The notes under the pieces are model-generated. The model worked only from the letters and a program-made list of their open reading frames with translations. It did no database searches and was not told the origin of the DNA. The position numbers were made by a program, and so were the translations under genes. DNA of 24,060 nt, taken from NCBI GenBank assembly GCA_964362365.1, contig CAYIEF010000014.1, forward strand, positions 1 through 24,060. The letters run 5' to 3'. The stretch is from JACPIL01 sp964362365 (GTDB lineage: Archaea > Nanobdellota > Nanobdellia > Woesearchaeales > GW2011-AR9). Shown here piece by piece: positions 1-8,217 of this stretch; the stretch's first letter is position 1, and every line of letters begins with the position of its first letter.

Positions 1-40
1 GGAGATCAGGAGGTCGGGGGTCCAAATCCCCTCCGGCCCG
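1..40 (+). tRNA. 3' end of a tRNA gene (5' part lies outside the window)
   Basis: A T-arm is visible: GGGGG at 16-20, a 7-nt loop at 21-27 and CCCCT at 28-32, closing with one G-U pair. It is followed by a 7-nt acceptor 3' strand CCGGCCC (33-39) and discriminator G at 40. AGGTC at 11-15 looks like a five-base variable loop. CCA is not encoded. Without an intron, positions 34-36 would read GGA, a serine anticodon, which conflicts with the short variable loop. The anticodon loop may therefore contain an intron, so the amino acid is not assigned. Position 55 is C rather than the usual T. Confidence 0.65.
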
Positions 41-48
41 CTTACTAT

Positions 49-57
49 CATATATAT
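49..57 (+). promoter_or_regulatory. TATA box of the rpoH-rpoB operon
   Basis: CATATATAT lies about 27 bp before the ATG at 81, the spacing expected if transcription starts at or next to that codon. This promoter would therefore give a nearly leaderless mRNA. It sits only about 10 bp after the tRNA 3' end. Confidence 0.6.
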
Positions 58-80
58 CAATGGGGGCAAAAAGAAAAAAA

Positions 81-317
81 ATGAGCTTTAATGTTACCAC
101 TCATCACCTGATCTACAAGCATAGTAAAGTAGCGGATGCAGAAAAGGAGAACCTTCTCAAAAAATTTGATATAACGCAACAAGATCTTCCAAAAATCATG
201 CAGGATGATCCAGCCATCAAAACTTTAGGTGTCAAAGCAGGAGATATTATTAAAATAGAACGGGAAAGCAAAACCGCTGGTAAAAGCGCATACTATCGCG
301 AGGTTGTAGAAGAGTAA
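81..317 (+). CDS. rpoH: DNA-directed RNA polymerase subunit H (RpoH/Rpb5 C-terminal homologue)
   Basis: This is the small assembly and jaw subunit of archaeal RNA polymerase, homologous to the C-terminal domain of eukaryotic Rpb5. The 78-residue product shows the family pattern: a start like SFNVTTHHLIYKHSKV, then LPKI, DPAIKTLGVKAGDIIKI and the end TAGKSAYYREVV. An in-frame ATG at 60 would add seven Lys-rich residues. I prefer the ATG at 81 because it matches the usual RpoH N-terminus and length, and because the TATA box lies only a few bases upstream of 60, so a transcript would not include that codon. It is the first gene of the RNA polymerase operon, and rpoB'' starts 2 nt after its stop, as expected in archaea. 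Confidence 0.95.
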   Translation: MSFNVTTHHLIYKHSKVADAEKENLLKKFDITQQDLPKIMQDDPAIKTLGVKAGDIIKIERESKTAGKSAYYREVVEE

Positions 318-319
318 AA

Positions 320-1798
320 ATGGATGGATCAATACTTATTAATTCGTATATGAAAGACAAGGGAATTGTAGACAGTAACATCCAATCATTTAACGCTTTA
401 ATTGAGAGAGGATTACAAGAAGTTATTGAAGAAAATAAAGAAGCAGAACCAGCTATTATCCCCCATAACATCGAGAAATTCAAAATCCGCTTTGGCCGAA
501 TCACCGTAGGAAAACCAGAAATAACAGAAGCAGACGGCAGTAAGCGGCCTATCTATCCCATCGAAGCGCGCCTGCGAAAAATTTCCTATTCTGCTCCTAT
601 TTATTTAGAAATAAGCACCTATGTTAACGATGTGCAGAGAGAAAACTTTGTCACTGAAGTTGGAAAGATTCCCATCATGCTTCGCAGTAAGTATTGTCAT
701 CTTCACGGCTTAAGCAGAGAAGAATTAGTCAAGCATGGAGAAGATGCAACTGATCCAGGCGGATACTTTATCATCAACGGAACGGAGAAAATAATTGTTA
801 CTGTAGAAGATCTAGCCGGTAACAATTTCATCGTCGAAGAGGACGGCACTTCCGGCGGTTTTGCGGGAAGATATTTCGCCAGCAGGGGGTCATATAAAAT
901 ACCGCACACTTTCGAAAGAAAGAAAGATGGAATTTATTACTTATCTTTCACCAGGGTAAAAGCCATGCCCATTGTAATTATCCTTAAGGCCTTAGGTTTA
1001 GTGAAAGATGAAGAGATCATGAAAGCTATTTCTACCGAGAAGAATTACGAAGAAGTTATTCTAAACTTGTTCGAATTCGTGGAGATTAAAACGCAAGATG
1101 ATGCTATTGACTACATTGCCAAAAGAATAGGAGTTGCCCAGCCTAAGGAAATCCGCATGGAGAGAACCAAGGAATTGTTAAACAAATACCTCTTGCCCAA
1201 CGTCGGAATGGAGCCAGCTGCTATGCGGGCTAAGGCTTTGAATCTTTGTAAGATGCTCAAAAAATTCATTGATGTCAGCAATGGAACTAGAGCTGCTGAT
1301 GATAAAGATCACTACATGAACAAGCGCTTGCGGTTAAGCGGAGATCTGCTGATCGACCTCTTCAGAGTCAACTTCAAAATATTAGTTGGGGATATCCTCT
1401 ACAATTTCCAAAGAATCATCAAGAGAGGAAAACTACCTTCAATTAGAGTAATTATCCGTGGAAAATTGTTGACTTCCCGGCTTTACTCTTCTATGGCTAC
1501 CGGGGAATGGGTAGGCGGCCGTCAAGGTATTTCCCAACGAATGAGCAGAACTAATTATCTTGATATGATTTCACATTTACAGAGGGTAGTCAGCCCTCTT
1601 TCCACCTCTCAGGAAAACTTTGAGGCAAGAGCCTTGCACTGTACTCACTTAGGAAGACTCTGCCCTATTGAAACTCCAGAAGGTACTAACATCGGATTGA
1701 GAAAGAACTTAGCCATGCTTTGTTCCATCACCCAAAGCAGAGATGAAAATGACCTATTGGAAAAAATAAAAGTTATTGGATTACAGGAAGCAAGATAA
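320..1798 (+). CDS. rpoB2: DNA-directed RNA polymerase subunit B'' (N-terminal part of the beta/Rpb2 homologue)
   Basis: This 492-residue protein forms the protrusion, lobe and fork half of the second-largest RNA polymerase subunit. Archaeal features include the YPIEARLRKISYSAPIYLE segment, IPIMLRSKYCHL, the GGYFIINGTEKIIV block near residue 150, and the fork/Rpb2 domain 3 region near the end, with MSRTNYLDMISHLQRVVSPL and LCPIETPEGTNIGLRKNLA. The length is normal for a separate B'' subunit. The B''/B' break is the natural split known in many archaea, because both halves begin and end as in split homologues. The start follows the rpoH stop by only AA, and there is no Shine-Dalgarno sequence, so translation probably depends on coupling to rpoH. 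Confidence 0.96.
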   Translation: MDGSILINSYMKDKGIVDSNIQSFNALIERGLQEVIEENKEAEPAIIPHNIEKFKIRFGRITVGKPEITEADGSKRPIYPIEARLRKISYSAPIYLEISTYVNDVQRENFVTEVGKIPIMLRSKYCHLHGLSREELVKHGEDATDPGGYFIINGTEKIIVTVEDLAGNNFIVEEDGTSGGFAGRYFASRGSYKIPHTFERKKDGIYYLSFTRVKAMPIVIILKALGLVKDEEIMKAISTEKNYEEVILNLFEFVEIKTQDDAIDYIAKRIGVAQPKEIRMERTKELLNKYLLPNVGMEPAAMRAKALNLCKMLKKFIDVSNGTRAADDKDHYMNKRLRLSGDLLIDLFRVNFKILVGDILYNFQRIIKRGKLPSIRVIIRGKLLTSRLYSSMATGEWVGGRQGISQRMSRTNYLDMISHLQRVVSPLSTSQENFEARALHCTHLGRLCPIETPEGTNIGLRKNLAMLCSITQSRDENDLLEKIKVIGLQEAR

Positions 1799-1800
1799 AA

Positions 1801-3603
1801 ATGACAGATGTATACTTAAACTCAAAATATATTGGAACTGTTGAAAATCCTACCCACTTCGTAAGCGAGGTAAAAGATCTTCGGCGTAAAGGATTAATCT
1901 CCGAAGAAGTCAGCGTATATCACGATACGGCTGCGCAGGAAATTCACTTGTACTCAGATGAGGGAAGGGCGCATAGGCCTTTGATCATCGTCAAAGAAGG
2001 AAAATCATTGCTTTCAGAAAAGCATTTAAAACAGTTAAAAGAAGGAGAAATTACTTGGCATGATCTGATACGGCAGGGGACAATAGAATATCTTGATGCC
2101 GCAGAAGAAGAGAATGCCTTGGTGGCATATTCTGAAGAAGAGCTTACTCCTGAACATACTCACCTGGAAGTTGCTCCTGGAGCAATCAGCGGAATTACCA
2201 CCTCACTTGTCCCTTTCGGAAATTACAACCAATCATCTCGTTTGATCATTGGAAGCAAGAACCAAAAGCAAGCGCTAGGATTTTACGCTGCCAACTTCCA
2301 TTTACGGATGGATATGGATTCAAACTTGTTGCATTATCCTCAATTTCCCCTAGTTAAAACTAAGATTCATAACATCATTGAATATGATCAGCATCCCTCT
2401 GGGCAAAATATGGTTGTTGCAGTCATGAGTTACGACGGATACAACATGGAAGACGGAGTTATCTTAGGCAAAGCTTCCGTCGAACGCGGACTATCACGGA
2501 GCACCTATTTTCGGCCAGTAGAAGCGCAGGAATTGCGTTATTCTGGAGGATTGATCGACGAAATTTCCACCCCTGATAAAGACGTCAAAGGATACCGTAG
2601 CGAACACGATTACCGCTTCTTAGAAAGTGATGGAATCTTATACCCCGAAGCAAAGGTAGGCGAAGGAGACGTAGCTATCGGGAAGACTAGTCCGCCGCGA
2701 TTCTTGAGCAGCATGGATGAATACAATTTAGCTGCCGCAACCAGGCGTGAAAGCTCCATCAATTTGAAGCATGGAGAAAAGGGAGTTGCTGATTTTGTCG
2801 TACTTACTGAGAACGAAGAAGGAAATAAATTAGTACAAGTTCGCCTGCGTGATGAACGTATTCCAGAAATTGGAGATAAGTTCACCAGCCGGCACGGGCA
2901 GAAAGGAGTAGTGGGGATCTTAGTACCTCCACAAGACCTTCCTTTTTCAGAAAGTGGAATCACTCCAGATTTGATCTTCACCCCACACGGGGTTTCTTCA
3001 AGAATGACTGTCTCTCACTTAGTAGAATTAGTTGGCGGAAAAGTTGGCGCATTAGCCGGCCGTTATGTTGATGGAACTCTATTTGAAGCAGAAAAAGAAG
3101 AAGATTTACGAAAGCAATTATTAGAATTAGGGTTCACCGAAGATGGAACAGAAGTATTTTACGATGGAAGAACTGGAAAGAAAATGCTGGCCAGAATCTT
3201 TGTGGGGAACATGTACTACTTGCGCTTGCGTCACATGGTTGCCAACAAGATGCAAGCTCGCGCCCGTGGGCCAATCCAATTATTAACCAGACAGCCTACC
3301 GAAGGTAAGGCTAAAGAGGGCGGCTTACGGCTGGGAGAGATGGAGAAGGACACCTTCATTGCCCACGGCGCTAGCCTGCTGTTAAAAGAACGGTTCGATT
3401 CAGATAAAGTAGTGGTTCCTGTTTGCGAAAAATCAGGATTGATGGGCTTCTACGACGCAAGAAAAGGACGAGCGGTATCTCCTCTCTACGGTGAGAATTC
3501 AGAGATGTCTTATGTTGAGATAAGTTACGCTTTCAAATTACTATTAGACGAAATCAGAACTTTAGGCATTTACCCTAAAATGCACTTAAAGAGCAAATAC
3601 TAA
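1801..3603 (+). CDS. rpoB1: DNA-directed RNA polymerase subunit B' (C-terminal part of the beta/Rpb2 homologue)
   Basis: This 600-residue protein forms the catalytic-side wall, hybrid-binding and clamp-contacting half of the Rpb2 homologue. Conserved blocks are present: SYDGYNMEDGVILGKASVER, the GDKFTSRHGQKGVVG hybrid-binding motif, and LRHMVANKMQARARGPIQLL with QPTEGKAKEGGLRLGEME near residues 475-525. The C-terminal zinc ribbon is unusual. The family has two CxxC pairs here (C..C then C..C), but this protein has Cys542, Ser545, Ser560 and Tyr563, so three of four ligands are missing while the flanking sequence (GFYDARKG, SYAFKLLLDEI) is conserved. It is translated directly after B'' with a 2-nt gap. 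Confidence 0.96.
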   Translation: MTDVYLNSKYIGTVENPTHFVSEVKDLRRKGLISEEVSVYHDTAAQEIHLYSDEGRAHRPLIIVKEGKSLLSEKHLKQLKEGEITWHDLIRQGTIEYLDAAEEENALVAYSEEELTPEHTHLEVAPGAISGITTSLVPFGNYNQSSRLIIGSKNQKQALGFYAANFHLRMDMDSNLLHYPQFPLVKTKIHNIIEYDQHPSGQNMVVAVMSYDGYNMEDGVILGKASVERGLSRSTYFRPVEAQELRYSGGLIDEISTPDKDVKGYRSEHDYRFLESDGILYPEAKVGEGDVAIGKTSPPRFLSSMDEYNLAAATRRESSINLKHGEKGVADFVVLTENEEGNKLVQVRLRDERIPEIGDKFTSRHGQKGVVGILVPPQDLPFSESGITPDLIFTPHGVSSRMTVSHLVELVGGKVGALAGRYVDGTLFEAEKEEDLRKQLLELGFTEDGTEVFYDGRTGKKMLARIFVGNMYYLRLRHMVANKMQARARGPIQLLTRQPTEGKAKEGGLRLGEMEKDTFIAHGASLLLKERFDSDKVVVPVCEKSGLMGFYDARKGRAVSPLYGENSEMSYVEISYAFKLLLDEIRTLGIYPKMHLKSKY

Positions 3604-3649
3604 ATTAAAAATCAAACCAAGGAATAAAATAAAAAACAAAGGTCAAAAA
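3604..3649 (+). other. A-rich spacer between rpoB' and rpoA'
   Basis: This 46-nt spacer is nearly all A, with scattered G/C and no stem-loop. It is the longest gap within the RNA polymerase gene series. An AATAAAATAAAAA stretch centred about 25 nt before the rpoA' ATG could act as a weak internal TATA box. No clear ribosome-binding site is seen. Confidence 0.35.
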
Positions 3650-6223
3650 ATGAATCCAGAAGTCCACAAAAAAATTGACAGCATCTCTTTTGGGGTTATT
3701 TCGCCAAAGATGATGATAGAGGCAGCTGCCGCAAAAATAGTTACTCCTGAATTGTATGATAAAGAAGGATACCCTGTCGATGGCGGTTTGATGGATCTTC
3801 GTTTAGGAGTTATTGACCCAGGACTTATCTGTAAAACGGATGGGTTAAAATTAAAAGAAAGTTTAGGCCATTTTGGATATATCGAATTAGCCAGGCCGGT
3901 AGTTCACATTAAATTTGTACGTCAAATTCTAGATTTGCTGAGATCAACCTGTAAGTCCTGCGGCCGAGTGCTTATCCCTGAAGAGAAAGTAAAGAAATAT
4001 GTCGCTCTGCTTAACAAAGAGAGTGAAACTCAAGATTTAGAGACACGGCGCAGAAAAGTAAAAGAAATCGTCAGCAAATACAAAGCAAAAGACAAGTGTC
4101 CGCATTGTAATGCTAAACAAGATAAGATTAAAATAGAAAAGCCCTACAATTTCTATGAAGGAGAAACCCGCTTAAGTCCTATTGAAGTACGCGCACGTTT
4201 GGAAAAAATTCCAGAAGAAGATGTTATGATCTTCGGTTTTGATCACAAAAATTTCCGTCCAGAATGGATGATTCTTACCGTCCTGCAAATCCCTCCAGTA
4301 ACCATGAGGCCTAGCATCACCTTGGAATCCGGTGAACGCAGTGAAGATGATTTAACCCACAAGTTAGGCGACATCGTCAGGATCAACCAGCGCTTGTTCG
4401 AAAACATCAACGCCGGAGCGCCAGAAGTAATTATTGAAGACCTTTGGGACTTACTGCAGTATCACGTTACCACTTTCTTTGATAACGAAGTGGCACAGCT
4501 TCCTCCAGCCAGGCACCGCGGAGGACAACCACTTAAGACTTTATCTGAAAGAATAAAGAGCAAAGAAGGGCGTATCAGGCACAACCTAGCAGGTAAGAGA
4601 ACGGACTTCTCGGCACGTACGGTTATCAGCCCAGATCCTTTGATCGGCCTTAATGAAGTAGGAGTTCCGTTAAGCATCGCTATGCAATTGACTATTCCTG
4701 AACGAATTTCGGAATGGAACAGGGAGCATTTGAAAAAATTAGTCGAGAACGGGCCAAAAAAATATCCTGGTGCTAATTATGTTATCAAACCAAACGGAAG
4801 ACGTAAAACTATCACCGAAGAAACTAAGCAAGAAATCCTTGAGGAGTTAGAAGAAGGATTTATCATCGAAAGACACTTAGTCGATGGCGATGTTGCCTTA
4901 TTCAACAGGCAGCCGTCATTACACCGAATGAGCATGATGTGCCATCTGGTAAAAGTTCTTCCTGGAAACACCTTCCGTTTAAATCCAGCGGTATGTAATC
5001 CTTACAACGCTGATTTTGACGGAGACGAGATGAACTTCCATATCCCTCAAAATGAAGAAGCTCGAGCGGAAGCAAGGATCCTCATGTTAGTAGAAACGCA
5101 GATCATCAGCCCACGTTACGGATTAAGCGTAGTAGGATGTATCCACGATGCTATTACCGGAAACTACTTGTTAACCAAAGAATTGGTCTTAACCAGAAAC
5201 GAAGCAGTTGATTTATTATATGGTTGCGGTGTAGAAGACCTTTCTAATTTGCCTAGCAAAGAAAAGATCGATGGAAAAGAAGTATTTTCAGTGCTCCTTC
5301 CACAGGATTTCAACTTCCTTGGCGAAGACAAAGCGGGAAACCAGGTAAAGATCGTAAACGGCGTATTGAAAAGCGGTGTCATGGACAAAGCTAACCTCGG
5401 TCAGGAAAGTGGATTGATGCTGCGAAACATCTACGAAAAATACGGCCCAGCCTATACTGCTGATTTGCTAGGTAAAATATCTAAATTAGGAATTGCCGTG
5501 CTTACCAGACGAGGGTTCTCCATAGGTGTTGGTGATCTTGAATTATTAGAAGAAACCAAGACCGAAATCAACAATGCCATTAAGAAAGCAGAAGAAGAAT
5601 CCATGAAGCTTATCGACGAGTTTTACGCAGGAAAGCTGCAAGCTCTGCCAGGCAGAACAGTTGCTGAAACATTAGAGCTGCGCATCTTGGAAGCTCTTAA
5701 CCGAGCCAGGAACAAGAGCGGAGACATTGCCATTCGGCAAGCTAAAGATAGTTCTGCTCTGACTATGGCTAAATGCGGATCCCGAGGAAACCCGCTGAAC
5801 ATTGCCCAGATGACTGCTATTGTAGGTCAGCAAGCGTTGCGTGGAAAAAGAATTGAATCAGGGTACAAAGGAAGAACCCTCTCCTACTTCAAGACCAAGG
5901 ATCTAAGTCCAAAAGCTCACGGTTTCATAAGAAATAATTTCAAAAGCGGTTTAACGCCAAGCGAGTTTTTCTTTGGAGCGATGACTGGAAGAGATGCCTT
6001 GATGGATACCGCTCTAAGAACGCCTAAATCAGGTTACTTATATAGAAGATTGTCTAACGCCATGCAAGACCTTAAAGTAGCATACGATGGTTCTGTCCGT
6101 GACGCCAGCGGAAGAGTAGTACAATTCTCTTACGGAGAAGACGGATTAGACGTTTCCAAAACCAAGAACGGTGTTGTCGACGTTAAAGAAATCATCCAAC
6201 AAGTTGCTGGCGGGGAAGAATAA
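3650..6223 (+). CDS. rpoA1: DNA-directed RNA polymerase subunit A' (N-terminal part of the beta'/Rpb1 homologue)
   Basis: This 857-residue protein carries the clamp core, active site and start of the bridge helix. The invariant metal-binding motif NADFDGDEMNFH lies near residue 452, and YNFYEG, LIGLNEVGVP and NRQPSLHRMSMM are also typical. Zinc site 2 of the clamp is intact (Cys101, Cys104, Cys150, Cys153). Zinc site 1 is damaged. Where the family has CxxC...CPGHFGH, this protein has Cys61, Asp64, Ser71 and His74 within an otherwise normal context (GVIDPGL, GHFGYIELARPVVHIKF). The A'/A'' split is the normal archaeal one, with the A'' start 1 nt after this stop. Confidence 0.96.
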   Translation: MNPEVHKKIDSISFGVISPKMMIEAAAAKIVTPELYDKEGYPVDGGLMDLRLGVIDPGLICKTDGLKLKESLGHFGYIELARPVVHIKFVRQILDLLRSTCKSCGRVLIPEEKVKKYVALLNKESETQDLETRRRKVKEIVSKYKAKDKCPHCNAKQDKIKIEKPYNFYEGETRLSPIEVRARLEKIPEEDVMIFGFDHKNFRPEWMILTVLQIPPVTMRPSITLESGERSEDDLTHKLGDIVRINQRLFENINAGAPEVIIEDLWDLLQYHVTTFFDNEVAQLPPARHRGGQPLKTLSERIKSKEGRIRHNLAGKRTDFSARTVISPDPLIGLNEVGVPLSIAMQLTIPERISEWNREHLKKLVENGPKKYPGANYVIKPNGRRKTITEETKQEILEELEEGFIIERHLVDGDVALFNRQPSLHRMSMMCHLVKVLPGNTFRLNPAVCNPYNADFDGDEMNFHIPQNEEARAEARILMLVETQIISPRYGLSVVGCIHDAITGNYLLTKELVLTRNEAVDLLYGCGVEDLSNLPSKEKIDGKEVFSVLLPQDFNFLGEDKAGNQVKIVNGVLKSGVMDKANLGQESGLMLRNIYEKYGPAYTADLLGKISKLGIAVLTRRGFSIGVGDLELLEETKTEINNAIKKAEEESMKLIDEFYAGKLQALPGRTVAETLELRILEALNRARNKSGDIAIRQAKDSSALTMAKCGSRGNPLNIAQMTAIVGQQALRGKRIESGYKGRTLSYFKTKDLSPKAHGFIRNNFKSGLTPSEFFFGAMTGRDALMDTALRTPKSGYLYRRLSNAMQDLKVAYDGSVRDASGRVVQFSYGEDGLDVSKTKNGVVDVKEIIQQVAGGEE

Positions 6224-6224
6224 A

Positions 6225-7370
6225 ATGAAAGCCGACCACGAAAAAGCCGTTGAAGAGTATGCTGATAGATTATCTCCTACTGTACTTCAGGAAGTGAAAG
6301 AACATCTTCCCGCATCTATATCTAAAGCAGATTTGGTTAAAGCCATGGAGACACTAGTGACTGCTCATGAAACAGCGAAAGTAAATCCCGGAGAATGTGT
6401 TGGCTTAGTGAGCGCGCAAAGTATCGGAGAACCAGGTACGCAGATGACTTTAAACACTTTCCACTTCGCAGGAGTTTCGGAAATGAACGTCACTACCGGT
6501 CTTCCCCGTATCATTGAAATTTTTGATGCTCGGAAAGAGATAAAAACTCCCATGATGGAAATTTTCCTGAAAGAGCCATTCAACAATGATATTGATAAAC
6601 TGAGAAAGTTTGCTGCAAAAATCAAAGAAACCACTTTTGGAGAATTAGCATCAGAATATTCCTTAAATATCTTCGATCAAGTGCTGAAGATTACCCTTAA
6701 CAGAGCAGTTCTCGCTGATTATGATTTATCTGCTAAAGAATTAGCAAAGGTCATCAAAGCAAAAGTAAAAGGGTTCAGCGTCGAAGCGAGTGATGATGAA
6801 TTTACTCTCGCCAAAACCGGAAAAACGCAGGAACTAAAAGATTTATACAACTTGAAAGAAAAAATCAAAGAGCTCAAAATCACCGGAATCAAAGGCATAA
6901 AACAAGTCCTTCCGGTAAAGAGAGGAGAAGAATACATCGTCCTTACTTCCGGAACCAATCTCAAAGACATTTTAGTTCTCCCCGAAGTAGATGTAGCCAG
7001 AACTACCAGCAACGACATTTACGAAATCTACGAAACATTAGGAGTAGAAGCGGCTCGCGAAGCGATCATCCGCGAAGTGTTCAAAGTCATTGAAGCGCAA
7101 GGACTGAATATTGATGTACGCCATATCATGTTAGTGGCAGACATCATGTGCGCATCCGGCGTAGTGAAGGGCGTTACCCGATACGGAGTGGTTAAAGAAA
7201 AAGCCAGCGTATTAGCCAGAGCATCATTCGAAACTCCCATCAAGCATCTGATCAACGCAGCCTTGGAAGGAGAAGTTGATCACTTAAGCTCTGTCGTAGA
7301 AAACGTGATGATCAACCAGCCGGTTCCGTTAGGAACAGGATTGCCTGGGTTGGTTACCAAGATGAAGTGA
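6225..7370 (+). CDS. rpoA2: DNA-directed RNA polymerase subunit A'' (C-terminal part of the beta'/Rpb1 homologue)
   Basis: This 381-residue subunit contains the trigger loop and C-terminal jaw/clamp parts of the Rpb1 homologue. Trigger-loop-region residues are clear: GLVSAQSIGEPGTQMTLNTF followed by HFAGVSEMNVTTGLPRI. Near the end, DVRHIMLVADIMCASG and SFETPIKHLINAA are conserved family motifs. I chose the ATG at 6225, 1 nt after the A' stop. An in-frame ATG at 6171 lies inside rpoA' and would add residues that do not belong to the family. The stop-A-ATG junction suggests termination-reinitiation. No insertion or intein is seen. Confidence 0.95.
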   Translation: MKADHEKAVEEYADRLSPTVLQEVKEHLPASISKADLVKAMETLVTAHETAKVNPGECVGLVSAQSIGEPGTQMTLNTFHFAGVSEMNVTTGLPRIIEIFDARKEIKTPMMEIFLKEPFNNDIDKLRKFAAKIKETTFGELASEYSLNIFDQVLKITLNRAVLADYDLSAKELAKVIKAKVKGFSVEASDDEFTLAKTGKTQELKDLYNLKEKIKELKITGIKGIKQVLPVKRGEEYIVLTSGTNLKDILVLPEVDVARTTSNDIYEIYETLGVEAAREAIIREVFKVIEAQGLNIDVRHIMLVADIMCASGVVKGVTRYGVVKEKASVLARASFETPIKHLINAALEGEVDHLSSVVENVMINQPVPLGTGLPGLVTKMK

Positions 7371-7374
7371 AAAA

Positions 7375-7920
7375 ATGAAAACAAAAACATTAGTTGGAAT
7401 TGTAGCTATGGGTTTCGCAGTAAATGGTTGTAACGATCCAAAAACTTACCCTCCCACTACATATAGTTATAAAGGTTATTCACGCCATGATGTTGATCAA
7501 GTATTTTTGGATCATGATGGATTTAGGACCATTTATGATGATGAAGAAGGTTTTGTTCACCAAAATAAATACTCTACCACATCTGGGCTTAACCAAGATG
7601 AGATAAAAGCAATAGAAAAATTAGTCCCTGAAGGTGATAGAAAAAAAATTAAGATGGACATCCAACATTTATCCAAACCTGCATCGAGGGTAGTTATCAT
7701 CAAAGATTTACCCTACTCAACACCAGGATTTTGCCAAGAACTTGAATTTGAGGGCAATGGGTACAGCTTTAATGGAGTGAAGTTCCAATACGCTTTTGGT
7801 GTAGTAGAGATCCATCTTCCTAAAGATCAAAACCTTTCGCCAGGTAATGAAACGTATGGGGGGCGACAAAATAAACCTTATATACCTCCCACCAATACAC
7901 CTATGCACGAAGTGAGATAA
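7375..7920 (+). CDS. Putative lipoprotein of unknown function inside the RNA polymerase-ribosomal operon
   Basis: I do not recognise this 181-residue protein. It starts with a short, weakly charged signal peptide (KTKTLVGIVAMGFAV) and a lipobox-like VNGC, which would make Cys19 the lipidated first residue of an exported protein. The rest is hydrophilic, rich in Asp, Tyr, Gly and Pro, with no second membrane segment. It sits 4 nt after rpoA'' and 1 nt before rpl30e, so it must be cotranscribed with them. In other archaea rpl30e normally follows rpoA'' directly, so this gene looks inserted. A competing ORF in another frame lacks the neat junctions and signal peptide. Confidence 0.7.
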   Translation: MKTKTLVGIVAMGFAVNGCNDPKTYPPTTYSYKGYSRHDVDQVFLDHDGFRTIYDDEEGFVHQNKYSTTSGLNQDEIKAIEKLVPEGDRKKIKMDIQHLSKPASRVVIIKDLPYSTPGFCQELEFEGNGYSFNGVKFQYAFGVVEIHLPKDQNLSPGNETYGGRQNKPYIPPTNTPMHEVR

Positions 7921-7921
7921 A

Positions 7922-8203
7922 ATGGCTACAGAAAACCTTGAAAAAGACATGAAAGATCTGAAAGCAAAGCTTCAGGATAAGAAAGTTATCGTCGGAAAAG
8001 AACGAGTGCTCAAACATTTGCGGGAAAAAAGCCTGGCTAAAGTGTTTTTGGCTAGTAATTGCCCTAAAGACCTTAAAGAAGATATCGCTACTCTTGCTAA
8101 GTTAGTCAAGGTTCCAGTAATAGAACTAACACTTAACAATGAAGAGTTCGGCTTGTTCTGTAAGAAAAATTTCTTTATCGCGGTGTTGGCAACGACTGAA
8201 TAA
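7922..8203 (+). CDS. rpl30e: Large-subunit ribosomal protein eL30 (L30e)
   Basis: This 93-residue protein belongs to the L7Ae/L30e/S12e/Gadd45 RNA-binding fold. It shows the pattern VIVGKERVLKHLREKSLAKVF followed by ASNCPKD and a strand-helix end (VPVIELTLNNEEFGLFCKK, FFIAVLA). Position downstream of rpoA'' and just before nusA is diagnostic in archaea, where rpoA''-rpl30e-nusA-rps12-rps7 is a conserved order. The family is short and similar, so sequence alone would leave a general L7Ae-type protein possible, but the context favours eL30. The ATG is 1 nt after the stop of the lipoprotein gene. Confidence 0.85.
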   Translation: MATENLEKDMKDLKAKLQDKKVIVGKERVLKHLREKSLAKVFLASNCPKDLKEDIATLAKLVKVPVIELTLNNEEFGLFCKKNFFIAVLATTE

Positions 8204-8217
8204 AAGAGTTACAGAAA

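Noticed and set aside
60..80. ATG at 60 as the rpoH start
   Set aside because: It lies only 3 nt after the TATA box, so it would be outside the mRNA, and RpoH homologues begin at the next Met.
1790..1810. Split of the Rpb2 homologue into B'' and B' as a possible frameshift
   Set aside because: Both parts begin and end as in the natural split known in many archaea, with a clean TAA-AA-ATG junction.
6171..6224. Earlier ATG for rpoA''
   Set aside because: It lies inside rpoA' and adds residues without family similarity; the ATG at 6225 follows the A' stop by 1 nt.
7424..7606. 60-codon plus-strand frame within the lipoprotein gene
   Set aside because: It has no start signals and overlaps a frame that has a signal peptide and precise junctions with both neighbours.
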